Below, piece by piece: positions 17,234 through 26,231 of a stretch of DNA of 64,000 nucleotides. Both the position numbers and the translations under genes were made by a program. The stretch is from Myxococcales bacterium. GTDB taxonomy: Bacteria; Myxococcota_A; Polyangia; Polyangiales; Polyangiaceae. The notes beneath the pieces were generated by a model. That model was not told the DNA's origin. It made no database searches and worked only from the letters and a program-made list of their open reading frames with translations. How positions within the stretch are numbered: the first letter of the stretch is position 1; each line of letters begins with the position of its first letter. The stretch is taken from positions 1-64,000 of the forward strand of contig JADJCA010000016.1 in the NCBI GenBank assembly GCA_016703425.1, in the 5' to 3' direction.

Positions 17234-18457
17234 TTACGGGTTCGACTGCGGTGCCGGGGGCGGCGCCGCGGTGCTCGTGCCACAACCGGCGCAGAACTTC
17301 GCCGCCGGCAGGAGCTCGCCGCCGCACGACGTGCAGAACTTCTTCGGCTGAGCCAGCGGCGTGCCGCACTCGGCGCAGAACTTCCCCTGGGCCTGCCGCG
17401 CGCCGCACTTGCCGCAGCTCACGGACGCCGCGTTCGGCGGGAAGTTTGGCTGCTGCATGCCGGCCTGCGGACCGGGCTGCTGCTGCTGCCCCTGGAAGTT
17501 GGGCATCATCGCGCCCGCCATGCCCATGCCGACGGCCGCCTGCGCGGCCATGCCCGCCACGCCGCCGTCGCCGACGCCGTGAGCAGCCATGCCTTGCCCC
17601 GCACCGATCATGGCCTGACCCGCCGCGTAGTTCTGGTAGTTGCCCGCGAGCTCTTTGACGTAGCGCGCGTCTTGGCCGAACTTCTGGTCGAGCTCGAACT
17701 GCTTCGCGGCAGCCGCCTTCTGCGCGATCGCCACGCCGCGGTTCGCCTTGGCGATCTCCGCGTTGGCCGCCACGAGCCGCTGCCGGTCTTCGTCGCTGAA
17801 GTTGATGTTGAAGGCACCCATCTGGTGGATGCGGATGCCCATCTCGTTCAGGTCCGGCGCCTTCGTCATGAAGGCCTCGGCGAGCTTCTGCGTGAGCGAA
17901 GTGGCCTGGAGGAGGCTCTTGCCCTCGATCTCGCACAGCTCTCCGAGCGTCGTCTTGACGCCGTTCATGAAGAGCCCCTTGCACCAGCGATCGGAGTCGG
18001 GATCGCCGCCGGCCTCTTGGCCGTGGTACCCGATGATGAACCGAACCGGGTCGACGACGACGACGGCGAACTCGCCAAAGATGCGCGGGTTCACCTGCTC
18101 GCTCGTCATCGGATCGATCATCTCGCCCAAGGGACCGCCGAAGGGGATCCCGCGCTTCGGCGTGATGCGTACGAAGTAGAGCTCGGCGATGAAGACGTTG
18201 CCGCCGGTGAAGTTGTTGACGAGGTTGTTGAGGAACGGAATGTTCTGCGTTTGCAGCGTGTGGCGGCCCGCCGGCAGCACGCCCACCACCCGCCCGTCCT
18301 TGAAGAAGACGGCGCACTCGTCGCTGTCGACGGTGAGCTGCGAGTACATCGGTACGTTCTGGTCGGGATGCTTGTAGACCAGCAGCGCCTTGTGCTCGTC
18401 GGGGCGCGCAATCATCATCTCGCGCACGCCGTTCTTGACGAAATCGAAGACTCCCAT
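17234..18457 (-). CDS. SPFH/Band-7 domain protein with C-terminal zinc ribbons (YdjI-like)
   Basis: The 407-residue protein starts at 18457 behind GAGGAGCAGGG. Residues 1-300 match the virion-core-like/YdjI branch of SPFH proteins (KALLVYKHPDQNVPMYSQLT, FFKDGRVVGVLPAGRHTLQT, then IGYHGQE and MGIRIHQMGAFNINF). A Gln/Gly/Met-rich linker follows. The last 50 residues hold two zinc ribbons, C-x2-C...C-x2-C, seen as CGKCGARQAQGKFCAECG and CTSCGGELLPAAKFCAGCG. SPFH proteins scaffold membrane microdomains. In Bacillus subtilis, YdjI is encoded with a PspA paralogue, so a role in envelope stress is plausible here. No psp gene is adjacent. It is divergent from the next gene. Confidence 0.85.
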   Translation of the reverse strand: MGVFDFVKNGVREMMIARPDEHKALLVYKHPDQNVPMYSQLTVDSDECAVFFKDGRVVGVLPAGRHTLQTQNIPFLNNLVNNFTGGNVFIAELYFVRITPKRGIPFGGPLGEMIDPMTSEQVNPRIFGEFAVVVVDPVRFIIGYHGQEAGGDPDSDRWCKGLFMNGVKTTLGELCEIEGKSLLQATSLTQKLAEAFMTKAPDLNEMGIRIHQMGAFNINFSDEDRQRLVAANAEIAKANRGVAIAQKAAAAKQFELDQKFGQDARYVKELAGNYQNYAAGQAMIGAGQGMAAHGVGDGGVAGMAAQAAVGMGMAGAMMPNFQGQQQQPGPQAGMQQPNFPPNAASVSCGKCGARQAQGKFCAECGTPLAQPKKFCTSCGGELLPAAKFCAGCGTSTAAPPPAPQSNP

Positions 18458-18667
18458 TCCCTGCTCCTCGTCCCTTGAGCTCGTGGCTCGTGTAAGACCC
18501 GCTGGAGAGGCTACACTGTCTCCCCTCCGTCGCCATCGCCCGTGCGCTTGACGCTGGAGGGTGGAGGATAATTCCGCTCCGCGACCCGCGAAAGGGGTGG
18601 GCGACCGATCTTGCTCGCTTATCCTGTTCGGGCACGTGACGTGCCACTCGCCGCTCGAGGACCTCCG

Positions 18668-19828
18668 ATGGCTGACGCGACCGAAACCACCGCAAAGGGC
18701 GCCAAAGCACTCGCCGCCATCGACGCCGCGAGCCTGCCGCCTGCCGTGCAGCGGCTCCTCGACCCGAAGGGTCCCGCGCCGCTCCGCACCATGGCCGCGA
18801 AGGGCGTGGCGCCGGGCCTCAAGCCCCACGAGGCGCTCACCGCTGTGGCCATGCTCGCGGAAGGTGATCTGGGTCCCATCAGGGACGCCGCCCAGGCCAC
18901 CCTCGACAATCTGCCGCCGGCGCTCTTGGCCGGTGCGCTGACGCCGAGCCTCGACCCGGCTGTCCTGCACATCGTCGCCGCGCGCGCCGCAAAGAACGCC
19001 GCCGTGATGGAGCGGGTCCTCGCGCTGCCGCAGATCTCGCTAGACAGCCTCGTCGAGGCCGCGGCCCGGGCCAGCGAGGCCGTCTCGGAGCTCATCGCTA
19101 CCAACGAAGAGCGGCTCCTCAAGAACCCCGCCATCATCGAGAAGCTCTACATGAACCCGGCGACGCGCATGTCGACGGCGGACCGCATCCTTGAGCTTGC
19201 GGTGCGAAACAAGGTCGAGCTCAAGGGCATTCCCGCCTACGCCGAAGCCGCCGCCGCCATCATGAACGAGCTCATCGTCGAGCCCCAAGACGAGCCCAGC
19301 TTCGACGACATTCTGTTTCGCGAGGCCGAGGAGCTGGCCGAGAGTCTCGCCAACGTCGACCCCAACGACCTTCACGAGGTCGACGAGGCCACGGGCGAAG
19401 AAATCGTCGCCCAAAAGGGCGCAGACCTCTCGAAGAAGATCGATCAGTTCACGGTCTCGCAGAAGATCCGCAAGGCGATGCTCGGCAACGCGACCGATCG
19501 CGCGCTCCTCGTGCGCGACAAGAACCGCCTCGTCGCGCAGGCCGCCATCAAGAGCCCGAAGATTCAGGAGATGGAGGTTGCGCGAATCTCTGCGAGCCGC
19601 AGCGTCAGCGAAGACGTCCTCAGGACCATCGCCAACAGCCGCGAGTGGACGAGCTCGCACCAGATCAAGCTCAACCTGGTGTCGAACCCGCGAACGCCAT
19701 TTGTGTTCGTCTCGAAGCTGATCCCGTTCCTTCGCGAACACGAGCTCAAGGCCCTCGCGAAGAGCAAGAATGTCCCGGGAGCGGTCGCCACGCTCGCGCG
19801 GCAGCAGCTATCGCGGAAACAACCTTGA
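18668..19828 (+). CDS. Alpha-helical repeat protein of unknown function, 386 aa
   Basis: The ATG at 18668 follows GAGGACC. The product is almost entirely helical by composition, with recurring LL..P, V..LAA and I..N-P patterns (LKNPAIIEKLYMNPATRMST, LNLVSNPRTPFVFVSKLI). This resembles HEAT- or DUF2336-like helical repeats. A central acidic stretch near residues 210-260 (EEAEELAESLANVDPNDLHE) separates two repeat-rich halves. No signal peptide is seen. I do not recognise a named family with certainty. The TGA overlaps the TTG start of the next gene, so it leads a three-gene operon with two membrane proteins. Confidence 0.65.
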   Translation: MADATETTAKGAKALAAIDAASLPPAVQRLLDPKGPAPLRTMAAKGVAPGLKPHEALTAVAMLAEGDLGPIRDAAQATLDNLPPALLAGALTPSLDPAVLHIVAARAAKNAAVMERVLALPQISLDSLVEAAARASEAVSELIATNEERLLKNPAIIEKLYMNPATRMSTADRILELAVRNKVELKGIPAYAEAAAAIMNELIVEPQDEPSFDDILFREAEELAESLANVDPNDLHEVDEATGEEIVAQKGADLSKKIDQFTVSQKIRKAMLGNATDRALLVRDKNRLVAQAAIKSPKIQEMEVARISASRSVSEDVLRTIANSREWTSSHQIKLNLVSNPRTPFVFVSKLIPFLREHELKALAKSKNVPGAVATLARQQLSRKQP

Positions 19829-21345
19829 GCGCGGTCGCTGGCGAGCGACCCCTGTCGGTGGGGCCGGTCGTCGCCACCGTCGTCCCCGCCAAGCCGACCA
19901 CGTGGCTCTTCGTCCTTTTGGCGGCGACGCTCTTCTATTTCTATCCCGGCGGCGACCCCAACCAGGCGAGTCGCCTCCTCGCCATCGAGGCCATGGCCCG
20001 AGACGGTCGCCCCGACATCACGCTCGAGCACTCGCGGACCGTCGACAAAGGCGAAGTTGGCGGACGCTACTTCTCCGACAAGGCGCCCGGCATCGCTCTG
20101 CTCGGAGCGCCGCTCTACGCCGCGCTCCGCGCCGCCGAGGGCGCGGCCAGGGTCGACTCAAAGGCCCGCGTCGTGGCGCGCGTGCGGCTGCACGCGCTCG
20201 TGTTCCTCCTCTCGTCGTTGCCGGCGACGCTGACGGGGTTCGCCTTGGCGTCGCTGCTCCGTCGACTGGGCACCGGCGGGCTCCGCGCCGACCTGCTGGG
20301 CGTGTCGCTCGTGCTCGGCACGTTGCTCTTTCCGTACGGCACGACGCTCTTTGGGCACGCGCTCGCGGCGCTCCTGCTCTTCCTCGCGTTCTCCCTGGTG
20401 GCCCGCTGCGAGCTCGACGGTCGCATGCCGATGCCGCGTGGCGCGGCGACGGCGCTCGGAGCGCTCCTTTCGAGCGGGGTCGTGGTCGAATACCCGGTCG
20501 CGCTGCCGGCCTGCATCCTCGGGGTGTACGTCCTCGCCAGAGGCGGCCTGGTGCACGCAGGCCCAACCGCGATGGCGATGGCGACGGGAGGCGCCGCTCC
20601 CCTCGCGCTCCATGCGGCCTATTCGTATTGGGCCTTCGGCTCGCCGCTGGCCTTGCCCTACCGCTACGTCGTCGAGCCCATCTTCCGCGCTCACTCGACG
20701 GCGGGTGTCTTCGGCATGGGAGCTCCCTCCCTGACCGCCGCCTACGGCGCGTTGCTGAGCAGCTACCGCGGGCTCGCGTTCTACTGCCCCATGACGGTCC
20801 TCGTCTTCGCGGGCCTCGGCGCTTGGCTCTCGAGCGGAAAGCACCTCCGCGTGCTTTCGCTGTCGGCGGCGCTGCTCGCCGTCGGCGTCTTGGCCTCGGT
20901 CTCGTATTACGCGTGGGATGGCGGCTACGGCGTGGGGCCACGCCACCTCGTCCCGATGTGCCCGTTCTTCGTGCTGCCACTCGGCTTCTTGGTCGAGCGG
21001 GGCCGCGCGTGGCGCATGATCACGGCCGCCCTCGCCGCCGGCGGCATCCTCGCCATGCTCGCCGTCGTGGTCACCGACATGCACCTGCCGCAGGAAGACA
21101 CGTGGCGGAGCAACCCGCTCTACGCGTACGTCGTGCCGCGGCTGCTGCGCGGCGAGCTAAACAGCGGCGTCGACGACGCGATCCGCATCGGACCGAGCGG
21201 CGACGCCGCGTTCAACGTCGGTTCACTCTTGGGCCTCGGCCCTTGGACCGCTGTCGTGGTTCCCGTCGCGGCATGGTGCCTGGCCGCTCTCTGGCTCCTC
21301 CGCGCGTCAGTCGGGCGGGGCAGCAGACTCGAGCCCTCGCGATGA
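19825..21345 (+). CDS. Polytopic membrane protein, GT-C (family 39-like) glycosyltransferase-like
   Basis: The 506-residue protein has about ten hydrophobic segments. A first periplasmic loop (PGGDPNQASRLLAIEAMARD, then YFSDKAPGIALL) contains the Asp and DKAPG pattern common in bacterial dolichyl-phosphate-mannose-type (GT39/PMT-like) transferases. These move sugars from a lipid carrier on the outer face of the membrane. The TTG at 19825 overlaps the preceding TGA; a GTG at 19858 is an alternative. The next gene overlaps by ATGA. The acceptor and donor are unknown. A second, longer GT39-like gene sits at 23526-25490. Confidence 0.7.
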   Translation: MSAVAGERPLSVGPVVATVVPAKPTTWLFVLLAATLFYFYPGGDPNQASRLLAIEAMARDGRPDITLEHSRTVDKGEVGGRYFSDKAPGIALLGAPLYAALRAAEGAARVDSKARVVARVRLHALVFLLSSLPATLTGFALASLLRRLGTGGLRADLLGVSLVLGTLLFPYGTTLFGHALAALLLFLAFSLVARCELDGRMPMPRGAATALGALLSSGVVVEYPVALPACILGVYVLARGGLVHAGPTAMAMATGGAAPLALHAAYSYWAFGSPLALPYRYVVEPIFRAHSTAGVFGMGAPSLTAAYGALLSSYRGLAFYCPMTVLVFAGLGAWLSSGKHLRVLSLSAALLAVGVLASVSYYAWDGGYGVGPRHLVPMCPFFVLPLGFLVERGRAWRMITAALAAGGILAMLAVVVTDMHLPQEDTWRSNPLYAYVVPRLLRGELNSGVDDAIRIGPSGDAAFNVGSLLGLGPWTAVVVPVAAWCLAALWLLRASVGRGSRLEPSR

Positions 21346-22679
21346 AGCGCGGCGTGACCCTCGCGACCAGAGCCCTCGCGGCGACGTCGCTCTTTCTCGC
21401 GGCCTATGTGGTTTACGCGCACCTCGCGTCGTTCCGTCGCGGCCGCGAATACCGGGCGACGGCACGGATCGAGTCGTTCTCCTCGGAGGCGAAGCTCAAG
21501 GAGGCCTTTGCGCTCGACGCGACGCCGGGGCTCGACGCGCGCATCGAGGGGTCGACGCTTCGTGTGACGGGACGCTGCGATGGCGCGGGCTCGCGAGTCC
21601 AGTTGCTCCTCGCCCCGACGCGCCTCGTGAGCGCGGTCGCGCGCATGCGCTTTCGAGCCTTGGCCGATGCGCCGGTCGATGTGATGGTCGGTGTCACGCG
21701 CGAAGGCGCAAAGGGGCGCGAACTGCGATTCGGCGAGGTCCTGGGGATGTCGCGCGGCGCGCTCGCCTTCGTCGGAGACCAGGCGCCCCACGAGCCGCCT
21801 AAGGACGGCGACCGCCGCATCCTGACGCTCCCGAGCATGAGCGTGGCCTCGGCTGAGCCTGCGGTTCGTGAGGTTGCCCTCGGTCTCGAGCCCGAGCTAG
21901 GCGTGGCCGTCGGCTCGGTCGACGGCGCGGTGATTCAGAGCATCCCGGCCTATTGGTTCGACGGCGCGCTCGTTCGTCCAACGTTTTCAGTCGTGTGCCG
22001 AGACGCGAGCCCGCGCGTGGACATCGAGATTCACCAGGTCGCGTGGGAGCCCGTCGTACGTGACGTCAGGGTCGTCGACCTCGACGACGAGTTTCGCGGA
22101 ACGGTCTTCGACCCGCGTTGGCGGGTCGCACGCCCCGCGACGCCGGATCTGGCCGACGTCCACGTCGGCACGGGCGGCGGCCTATCGCTGAGCGCCAAAG
22201 GGAAGTCGATCCTTGGGCCGACGCCGCTCTTCTCCCTCACGGCACCGCGGATGGCCCTCGAGTCCTTCGACGCGACACTCGACCTTCGTTTGACGCGCCT
22301 CGAGCGCGGGGCCGTCTACTTCGGCGTCGCGAACGGCCTCGGCGGTGTGTTCTTCCGGTCCTTCGACGTCGGCGTGACGGAGCGCGGCGGACGCTTGATC
22401 CCGTTCGTCACGGGACACTTTGGCGACGCGGGCCAGCTCCAATTCCGAACGCTCGACGGCAACGCGAGGCCCCTCGGGCCGGTGCAACTTGGGCTCCGCT
22501 ACGACGCAGCCACGCGCTCGGCGCGCGCCTTCGTCGACGGACGACAGGTCTTCGAGGAGCGGAGCTTTCTTCAACCCTACGAACACGTGGCTTTCCACGT
22601 CGTCGCGAACTTGGATCACTCGAGCGGCGCCGTCGACGGCGTCGTGGAACGGGTGCAGCTTGCGCGAAAGGTCCGCTGA
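21342..22679 (+). CDS. Membrane-anchored extracytoplasmic beta-rich protein, 445 aa
   Basis: The ATG at 21342 overlaps the previous stop (ATGA). One hydrophobic N-terminal segment (ALAATSLFLAAYVVYAHLA, residues 11-29) is followed by a soluble, beta-strand-rich domain. The second half (FDPRWRVARPATP, FSLTAPRMALESFDATLDLR, ARAFVDGRQVFEE) resembles concanavalin-like or laminin-G-like sandwich domains seen in sugar-binding proteins. I cannot name a family. Cotranscription with the GT-C-like membrane protein suggests a part in envelope polysaccharide or glycoprotein handling, but this is inference. A much longer frame from 19770 is a shadow through the upstream gene. Confidence 0.65.
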   Translation: MKRGVTLATRALAATSLFLAAYVVYAHLASFRRGREYRATARIESFSSEAKLKEAFALDATPGLDARIEGSTLRVTGRCDGAGSRVQLLLAPTRLVSAVARMRFRALADAPVDVMVGVTREGAKGRELRFGEVLGMSRGALAFVGDQAPHEPPKDGDRRILTLPSMSVASAEPAVREVALGLEPELGVAVGSVDGAVIQSIPAYWFDGALVRPTFSVVCRDASPRVDIEIHQVAWEPVVRDVRVVDLDDEFRGTVFDPRWRVARPATPDLADVHVGTGGGLSLSAKGKSILGPTPLFSLTAPRMALESFDATLDLRLTRLERGAVYFGVANGLGGVFFRSFDVGVTERGGRLIPFVTGHFGDAGQLQFRTLDGNARPLGPVQLGLRYDAATRSARAFVDGRQVFEERSFLQPYEHVAFHVVANLDHSSGAVDGVVERVQLARKVR

Positions 22680-22691
22680 GGCGAGCGCTGC

Positions 22692-23453
22692 TCAGCCGCA
22701 GAAGAGGCGAATCAGCTCGAGCCCGCGGAGGAGAAACCCATCGACGCCGGTGCCAAACCAGAACGACGGACCGACGCCTTCGCAGGTGAGCGCCGCCTGG
22801 GTGGCGCACGCGGCGGTGAACTTCGAACAGACGGTTTGACGGGCGGCGATGCGGCAGTCGAGAAAATAGCTATTGGCGGCGCATTCACAGGCGTCGAATT
22901 CGCAGTCGAACTGCGCCTGGAACTGGGCCCCACAACCGGTGGCGCTCGGATCGTTGGTGACGCCGGCCACGCAACCCCCGAAGTTGTAGCGGCCACTCCC
23001 GCGCTGCACGTCGTAGATGATGGGGCCCAGCGTGGGATCGTTTTCTTGGCTGAGCGCGCAGGAGATGCAATCGGCGTTGGCGGGATCGCTCACGAAGGCC
23101 TGACACTCGGGCGCCTTCGCCTGACCGGCGAGGTAACAAGCCAGCACCGCTTGGCCTTGCGCCTCGGTGCACTTGCGTTGCTTGACGGGTCTCGGGGGAT
23201 GCCACGGCTTCGGCTTGTAGGTAGCCATCTGCGCGGGGCACGTCGCCAGCGGGCCGCCATCGGCGCCGACGAGCTGCGTCTTCGACGTGCTCTTCTCGGG
23301 AACGTCACTGCAGGCCACGGCGAGGATCGCCACGCCGACAGCGCCCGCCACGACCAGCCGGGACCGCGTCAACGTCGATGCAGGTCCAGCCGCCACCACG
23401 AAAGCGAAGCAAGGACCGCCCCTTCGGTCAAGAAGGAGGCCATTTCGCGGCAT
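22692..23453 (-). CDS. Cys-rich secreted lipoprotein
   Basis: The protein has a signal-peptide-like segment (LVVAGAVGVAILAVACSD) with a likely lipidated Cys, then about 200 residues with roughly twenty cysteines (CTEAQGQAVLACYLAG, CISCALSQEND, CEFDACECAANSYFLDC). Such Cys-rich lipoproteins are typical of myxobacteria and often have no assigned function. The start is uncertain. The ATG at 23453 gives an overlong leader, and GTG at 23399 or 23396, or TTG at 23372, would give a standard signal peptide. It ends 12 bp from the convergent end of the upstream operon and is divergent from the GT39-like gene. Confidence 0.7.
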   Translation of the reverse strand: MPRNGLLLDRRGGPCFAFVVAAGPASTLTRSRLVVAGAVGVAILAVACSDVPEKSTSKTQLVGADGGPLATCPAQMATYKPKPWHPPRPVKQRKCTEAQGQAVLACYLAGQAKAPECQAFVSDPANADCISCALSQENDPTLGPIIYDVQRGSGRYNFGGCVAGVTNDPSATGCGAQFQAQFDCEFDACECAANSYFLDCRIAARQTVCSKFTAACATQAALTCEGVGPSFWFGTGVDGFLLRGLELIRLFCG

Positions 23454-23525
23454 CGCCGGGGCTCCGCATGGAGGAGACCGGCGCAAGCGCTTGTCAGCCG
23501 CCGCGAGCGTCGGTAAACCGCGGCC

Positions 23526-25490
23526 GTGCCCGCGAGCCCGCTCCCCAATCCTCCGTCCGGGAAGAGCTCCGGGAAGAGCACGCGCCGCGACGGTAGCCCC
23601 TGGTGGCAGCGTTTCGCGCTGCTCGCCTCCGTAGCCTCGGTCATCGGGGTCCACGCACCCCTCATCGCCTACAAGACCTTCGCCAACGTCGACGAAGCCT
23701 ACGCGACGGCCCTCGCGGCGAGGCTCCTCGAAGGGCACAAGCTCTACCAGGGAGCCGTCAGCCAGCGCGGGCCGCTGATGTACTACCTCTTCGAGGCCTT
23801 CGCGTGGCTGCACGGCTGGGACAACATCGTGGCGCTGCGCCTTTGGGCCCTGGGCCTCGCGCTCCTGCACCTCGGGCTCGTCTACTTCCTCGGCACGAAG
23901 CTCTTCTCGAAGACGACCGGCGTCGTCGCGACGACCATCGCGAGTTATGCGCTCTCCTTCGGCTTCCCGCCTGAAGACGCGCTGGCGATCAACGGGGAGC
24001 CGCTCCAACTCCCCTTCTTCGTCCTCGCGGTCTACCTCGGGTGGTGCGCCGTCAAGGCGCAGCCCGGCTCACGTCAGCGGTTCACGCGCCTCGCCATCGC
24101 GGGGCTGCTCTTCGGCGTCGCCGTGAGCATCAAGCAGTCGGTGCTGCTCCATCCCGCCCCGGTGGGCCTGCTGCTCGCCCTCGATGCGCACCGACGGCGA
24201 GAGCCGCTCCGGCGCGTCGTCAAAGACCTCGCGGTGCTCGGCGCGATGACGCTCTTCGTGCCCGCGCTCTTCGCCTTGCACGCGCAGCTCACGGGCACGC
24301 TTCGCGACTTCTACTACTACACCGTCGTCTACAACCGCGACGTGCACCTCAAGCCCACGACGCGGCGCTTCGAGTGGCTGCCGCCGTTCTTCTTTCGACT
24401 CACGGGGCAGACGAGCTTCTTCATCGTCACGACGCTGCTGTTCGCGAGAACGCTTCCTTACGTGCGGCGGCGCCTCAGCGCGGCTCTCCGCGGAGGAGGC
24501 CGCCGCGCCTGGCTGTGGACGCTCTTCCGCGGCCACGGCGCCGAACACTACGTGGCCTGGCACCTCGCGCTCGCGGTCGTCGCGTCGTCGGCGATGTACC
24601 GGTTCTTCCCGCACTACTACGTGCAAGCCCTCCCCTTCCTCGCGGTGGCCATGGCGAAGGCCCTCCTCACGCCGTTCCGTCGGCGCCGGACCGCTTGGGG
24701 CGCGCGGACCATGGCGGTCGCCTTCGCGGCCTTCGTCGTCTTCGCGGCCACCTTCGGCACCATCTTCGGCGAGAAGGTCGACGGCCGCGTCTCCCACGAC
24801 CGCACGTTCCAGGATGCTGCGAAATACATTGAGGCCACGACGAACCGTGACGATCGCCTCTTTGTCTGGGGCTTCTCGCCGTGGCTCTACCCCTATTCGC
24901 ATCGCAGGCCCGCGGGCCGCTTCGTCTTCAGCACCTACGTGACGGGCTTCGTCCCTTGGTACTGGGAGAAGCTGAACGTGGAGAGCGCGCGCATCGTCCC
25001 CGGCAGCGTCGAGGCGCTCCTCGCCGACCTCGATCGCGAGAAGCCCGCCATCGTGGTCGACGCCGGCAGCGTCATGATGGCCCGCCCGATGCGCATGTTC
25101 GAGAAGCCGACGGCGTGGTTGTACCGGCACTATTGCTTCGAGGTTCGCTTCGGGGCCCTCGACCTCTACCGGCGCAAGGTCGACTCCGCCGACTGCGCCT
25201 ACCCGCATTTTCCTCGTCCCGCCGGCGTCGTGGACTGGATGGGTCGGGGCATGGGCATTCCGTTGCCGATGACGCTCGACTTCGACGCCTCCGCTCGGCT
25301 CCCCATCGCGAATTTCTTAAAGCCCAATTGGTTCACGCGCGGACCGAAACCGCCCGGCCTCGCCGCGGTTCGCGACGCGAAACGGGACAAGGAAGAGGCG
25401 GAAGGCGCCGCCGAAGGGTTCTACGTCTTCGATCTCGAGCAGGAGACGGAGCCGGTCCCACCGGAAAAACGATACGAGCCGCGGCAATGA
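23526..25490 (+). CDS. Family 39-type (GT-C) membrane glycosyltransferase
   Basis: The 654-residue membrane protein has the GT39/ArnT-PMT layout. After the first membrane helix comes the NVDEAYATALAARLLEGHKL loop, whose Asp-Glu is the usual catalytic/metal site, then YQGAVSQRGPLMYYLFEAFA. About nine further hydrophobic segments follow. A C-terminal soluble part has DDRLFVWGFSPWLYPYSHR, like many bacterial members. These enzymes transfer a sugar from a lipid carrier to an acceptor in the periplasm. The GTG at 23526 is the only reasonable start. No partner gene identifies the sugar. It precedes the polyamine operon by 85 bp but is probably a separate unit. Confidence 0.82.
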   Translation: MPASPLPNPPSGKSSGKSTRRDGSPWWQRFALLASVASVIGVHAPLIAYKTFANVDEAYATALAARLLEGHKLYQGAVSQRGPLMYYLFEAFAWLHGWDNIVALRLWALGLALLHLGLVYFLGTKLFSKTTGVVATTIASYALSFGFPPEDALAINGEPLQLPFFVLAVYLGWCAVKAQPGSRQRFTRLAIAGLLFGVAVSIKQSVLLHPAPVGLLLALDAHRRREPLRRVVKDLAVLGAMTLFVPALFALHAQLTGTLRDFYYYTVVYNRDVHLKPTTRRFEWLPPFFFRLTGQTSFFIVTTLLFARTLPYVRRRLSAALRGGGRRAWLWTLFRGHGAEHYVAWHLALAVVASSAMYRFFPHYYVQALPFLAVAMAKALLTPFRRRRTAWGARTMAVAFAAFVVFAATFGTIFGEKVDGRVSHDRTFQDAAKYIEATTNRDDRLFVWGFSPWLYPYSHRRPAGRFVFSTYVTGFVPWYWEKLNVESARIVPGSVEALLADLDREKPAIVVDAGSVMMARPMRMFEKPTAWLYRHYCFEVRFGALDLYRRKVDSADCAYPHFPRPAGVVDWMGRGMGIPLPMTLDFDASARLPIANFLKPNWFTRGPKPPGLAAVRDAKRDKEEAEGAAEGFYVFDLEQETEPVPPEKRYEPRQ

Positions 25491-25575
25491 TAACCCGAGC
25501 GGGCGGCGCCTCGCTCCGCTGCGCGCCAAATAGGCTGACCGGCGCCGCAGGAAACCCGGTATAAGAAGGCGAGTT

Positions 25576-25830
25576 ATGGCGGGGAGTCGCCGAGAAAACG
25601 GGCCAGCCGTCATGACGGATGACCTCGTCCGAGCACTTTGGCTGGTGTTTCGCGCCGGCAAAGCGGTCAGTTGTCCATCCGACGACAACGCGATGGCGGT
25701 TGCCGTCGACGGCTCCATGGGCTGCTACCGCCTGGTCTGCGTCGCCTGCGGCACGGCGACGCCTTGGTTCGAGGCAAAAGGGGAGGGCATCCGCGTCCGC
25801 GCGCAGAGCAGCCCGCCGCCTATCGGGTAG
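25576..25830 (+). CDS. Small Cys-containing protein at head of polyamine operon, 84 aa
   Basis: This small protein starts at 25576 after GAAGGCGAG, and a second ATG lies at 25612. Its three cysteines beyond residue 30 (CPSDDN, CYRLVCVAC) and the sequence RLVCVACGTATPWFEA resemble half of a zinc ribbon or a small restriction-alleviation-type fold. No family is recognised. Its TAG is 2 nt before the ATG of speD, so it is almost surely cotranscribed with the polyamine genes and may regulate or bind one of their products. Function is unknown. Confidence 0.6.
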   Translation: MAGSRRENGPAVMTDDLVRALWLVFRAGKAVSCPSDDNAMAVAVDGSMGCYRLVCVACGTATPWFEAKGEGIRVRAQSSPPPIG

Positions 25831-25832
25831 TC

Positions 25833-26231
25833 ATGAGCAGCGGGACGGGGAGCAAGGTCGAAGGGAACGTGATCGATCTCGGCACCGAATGGGTCGTCGA
25901 GGCGATGGAGTGCGATGGGCCTAGCCTGCGCGACCGCGCGCGCGTGGAGGCGTTCATCGACACGGTGATGGGCGCGCTCTCGCTCCGCGCGGCGGCGCCT
26001 CGGATGGTGCACGTGTTCCCGGGCCACGCGGGCGTCACAGCCCTCGAGCTCCTCACGGAATCGCATCTCGCGATCCACACGTTCCCCGAACACGGGGCCC
26101 TCACGCTCAACTTGTACTGCTGCAAGCGCCGACCTTCCTTCGATTGGGCCGTGGCCTTGCGCGAGGCCTTCGGTGCGAAGCGCGTCGTCGTGCGCGAGCT
26201 GCGGCGCGAGGTGGAGGGTCCGCGGCCATGA
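25833..26231 (+). CDS. speD: S-adenosylmethionine decarboxylase proenzyme (SpeD/SpeH type)
   Basis: The 132-residue proenzyme supplies decarboxylated AdoMet, the aminopropyl donor for spermidine synthesis. The sequence TESHLAIHTFPEHGALTLN contains the self-cleavage site Glu76-Ser77, where Ser77 becomes the pyruvoyl group. His82 (Ser+5) and Cys97 (Ser+20) match the spacing of the catalytic His68 and Cys83 relative to Ser63 in the Thermotoga maritima enzyme. Length fits the short prokaryotic class. The start is 2 nt after the previous stop and the stop overlaps the DUF4178 gene (ATGA). The spermidine synthase gene lies in the same operon. Confidence 0.92.
   Translation: MSSGTGSKVEGNVIDLGTEWVVEAMECDGPSLRDRARVEAFIDTVMGALSLRAAAPRMVHVFPGHAGVTALELLTESHLAIHTFPEHGALTLNLYCCKRRPSFDWAVALREAFGAKRVVVRELRREVEGPRP

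Noticed and set aside
19770..22679. 969-codon plus-strand frame
   Set aside because: Its first two thirds are an Arg-rich shadow of the GT-C membrane protein. Only the last third, from ATG 21342, is the real gene.
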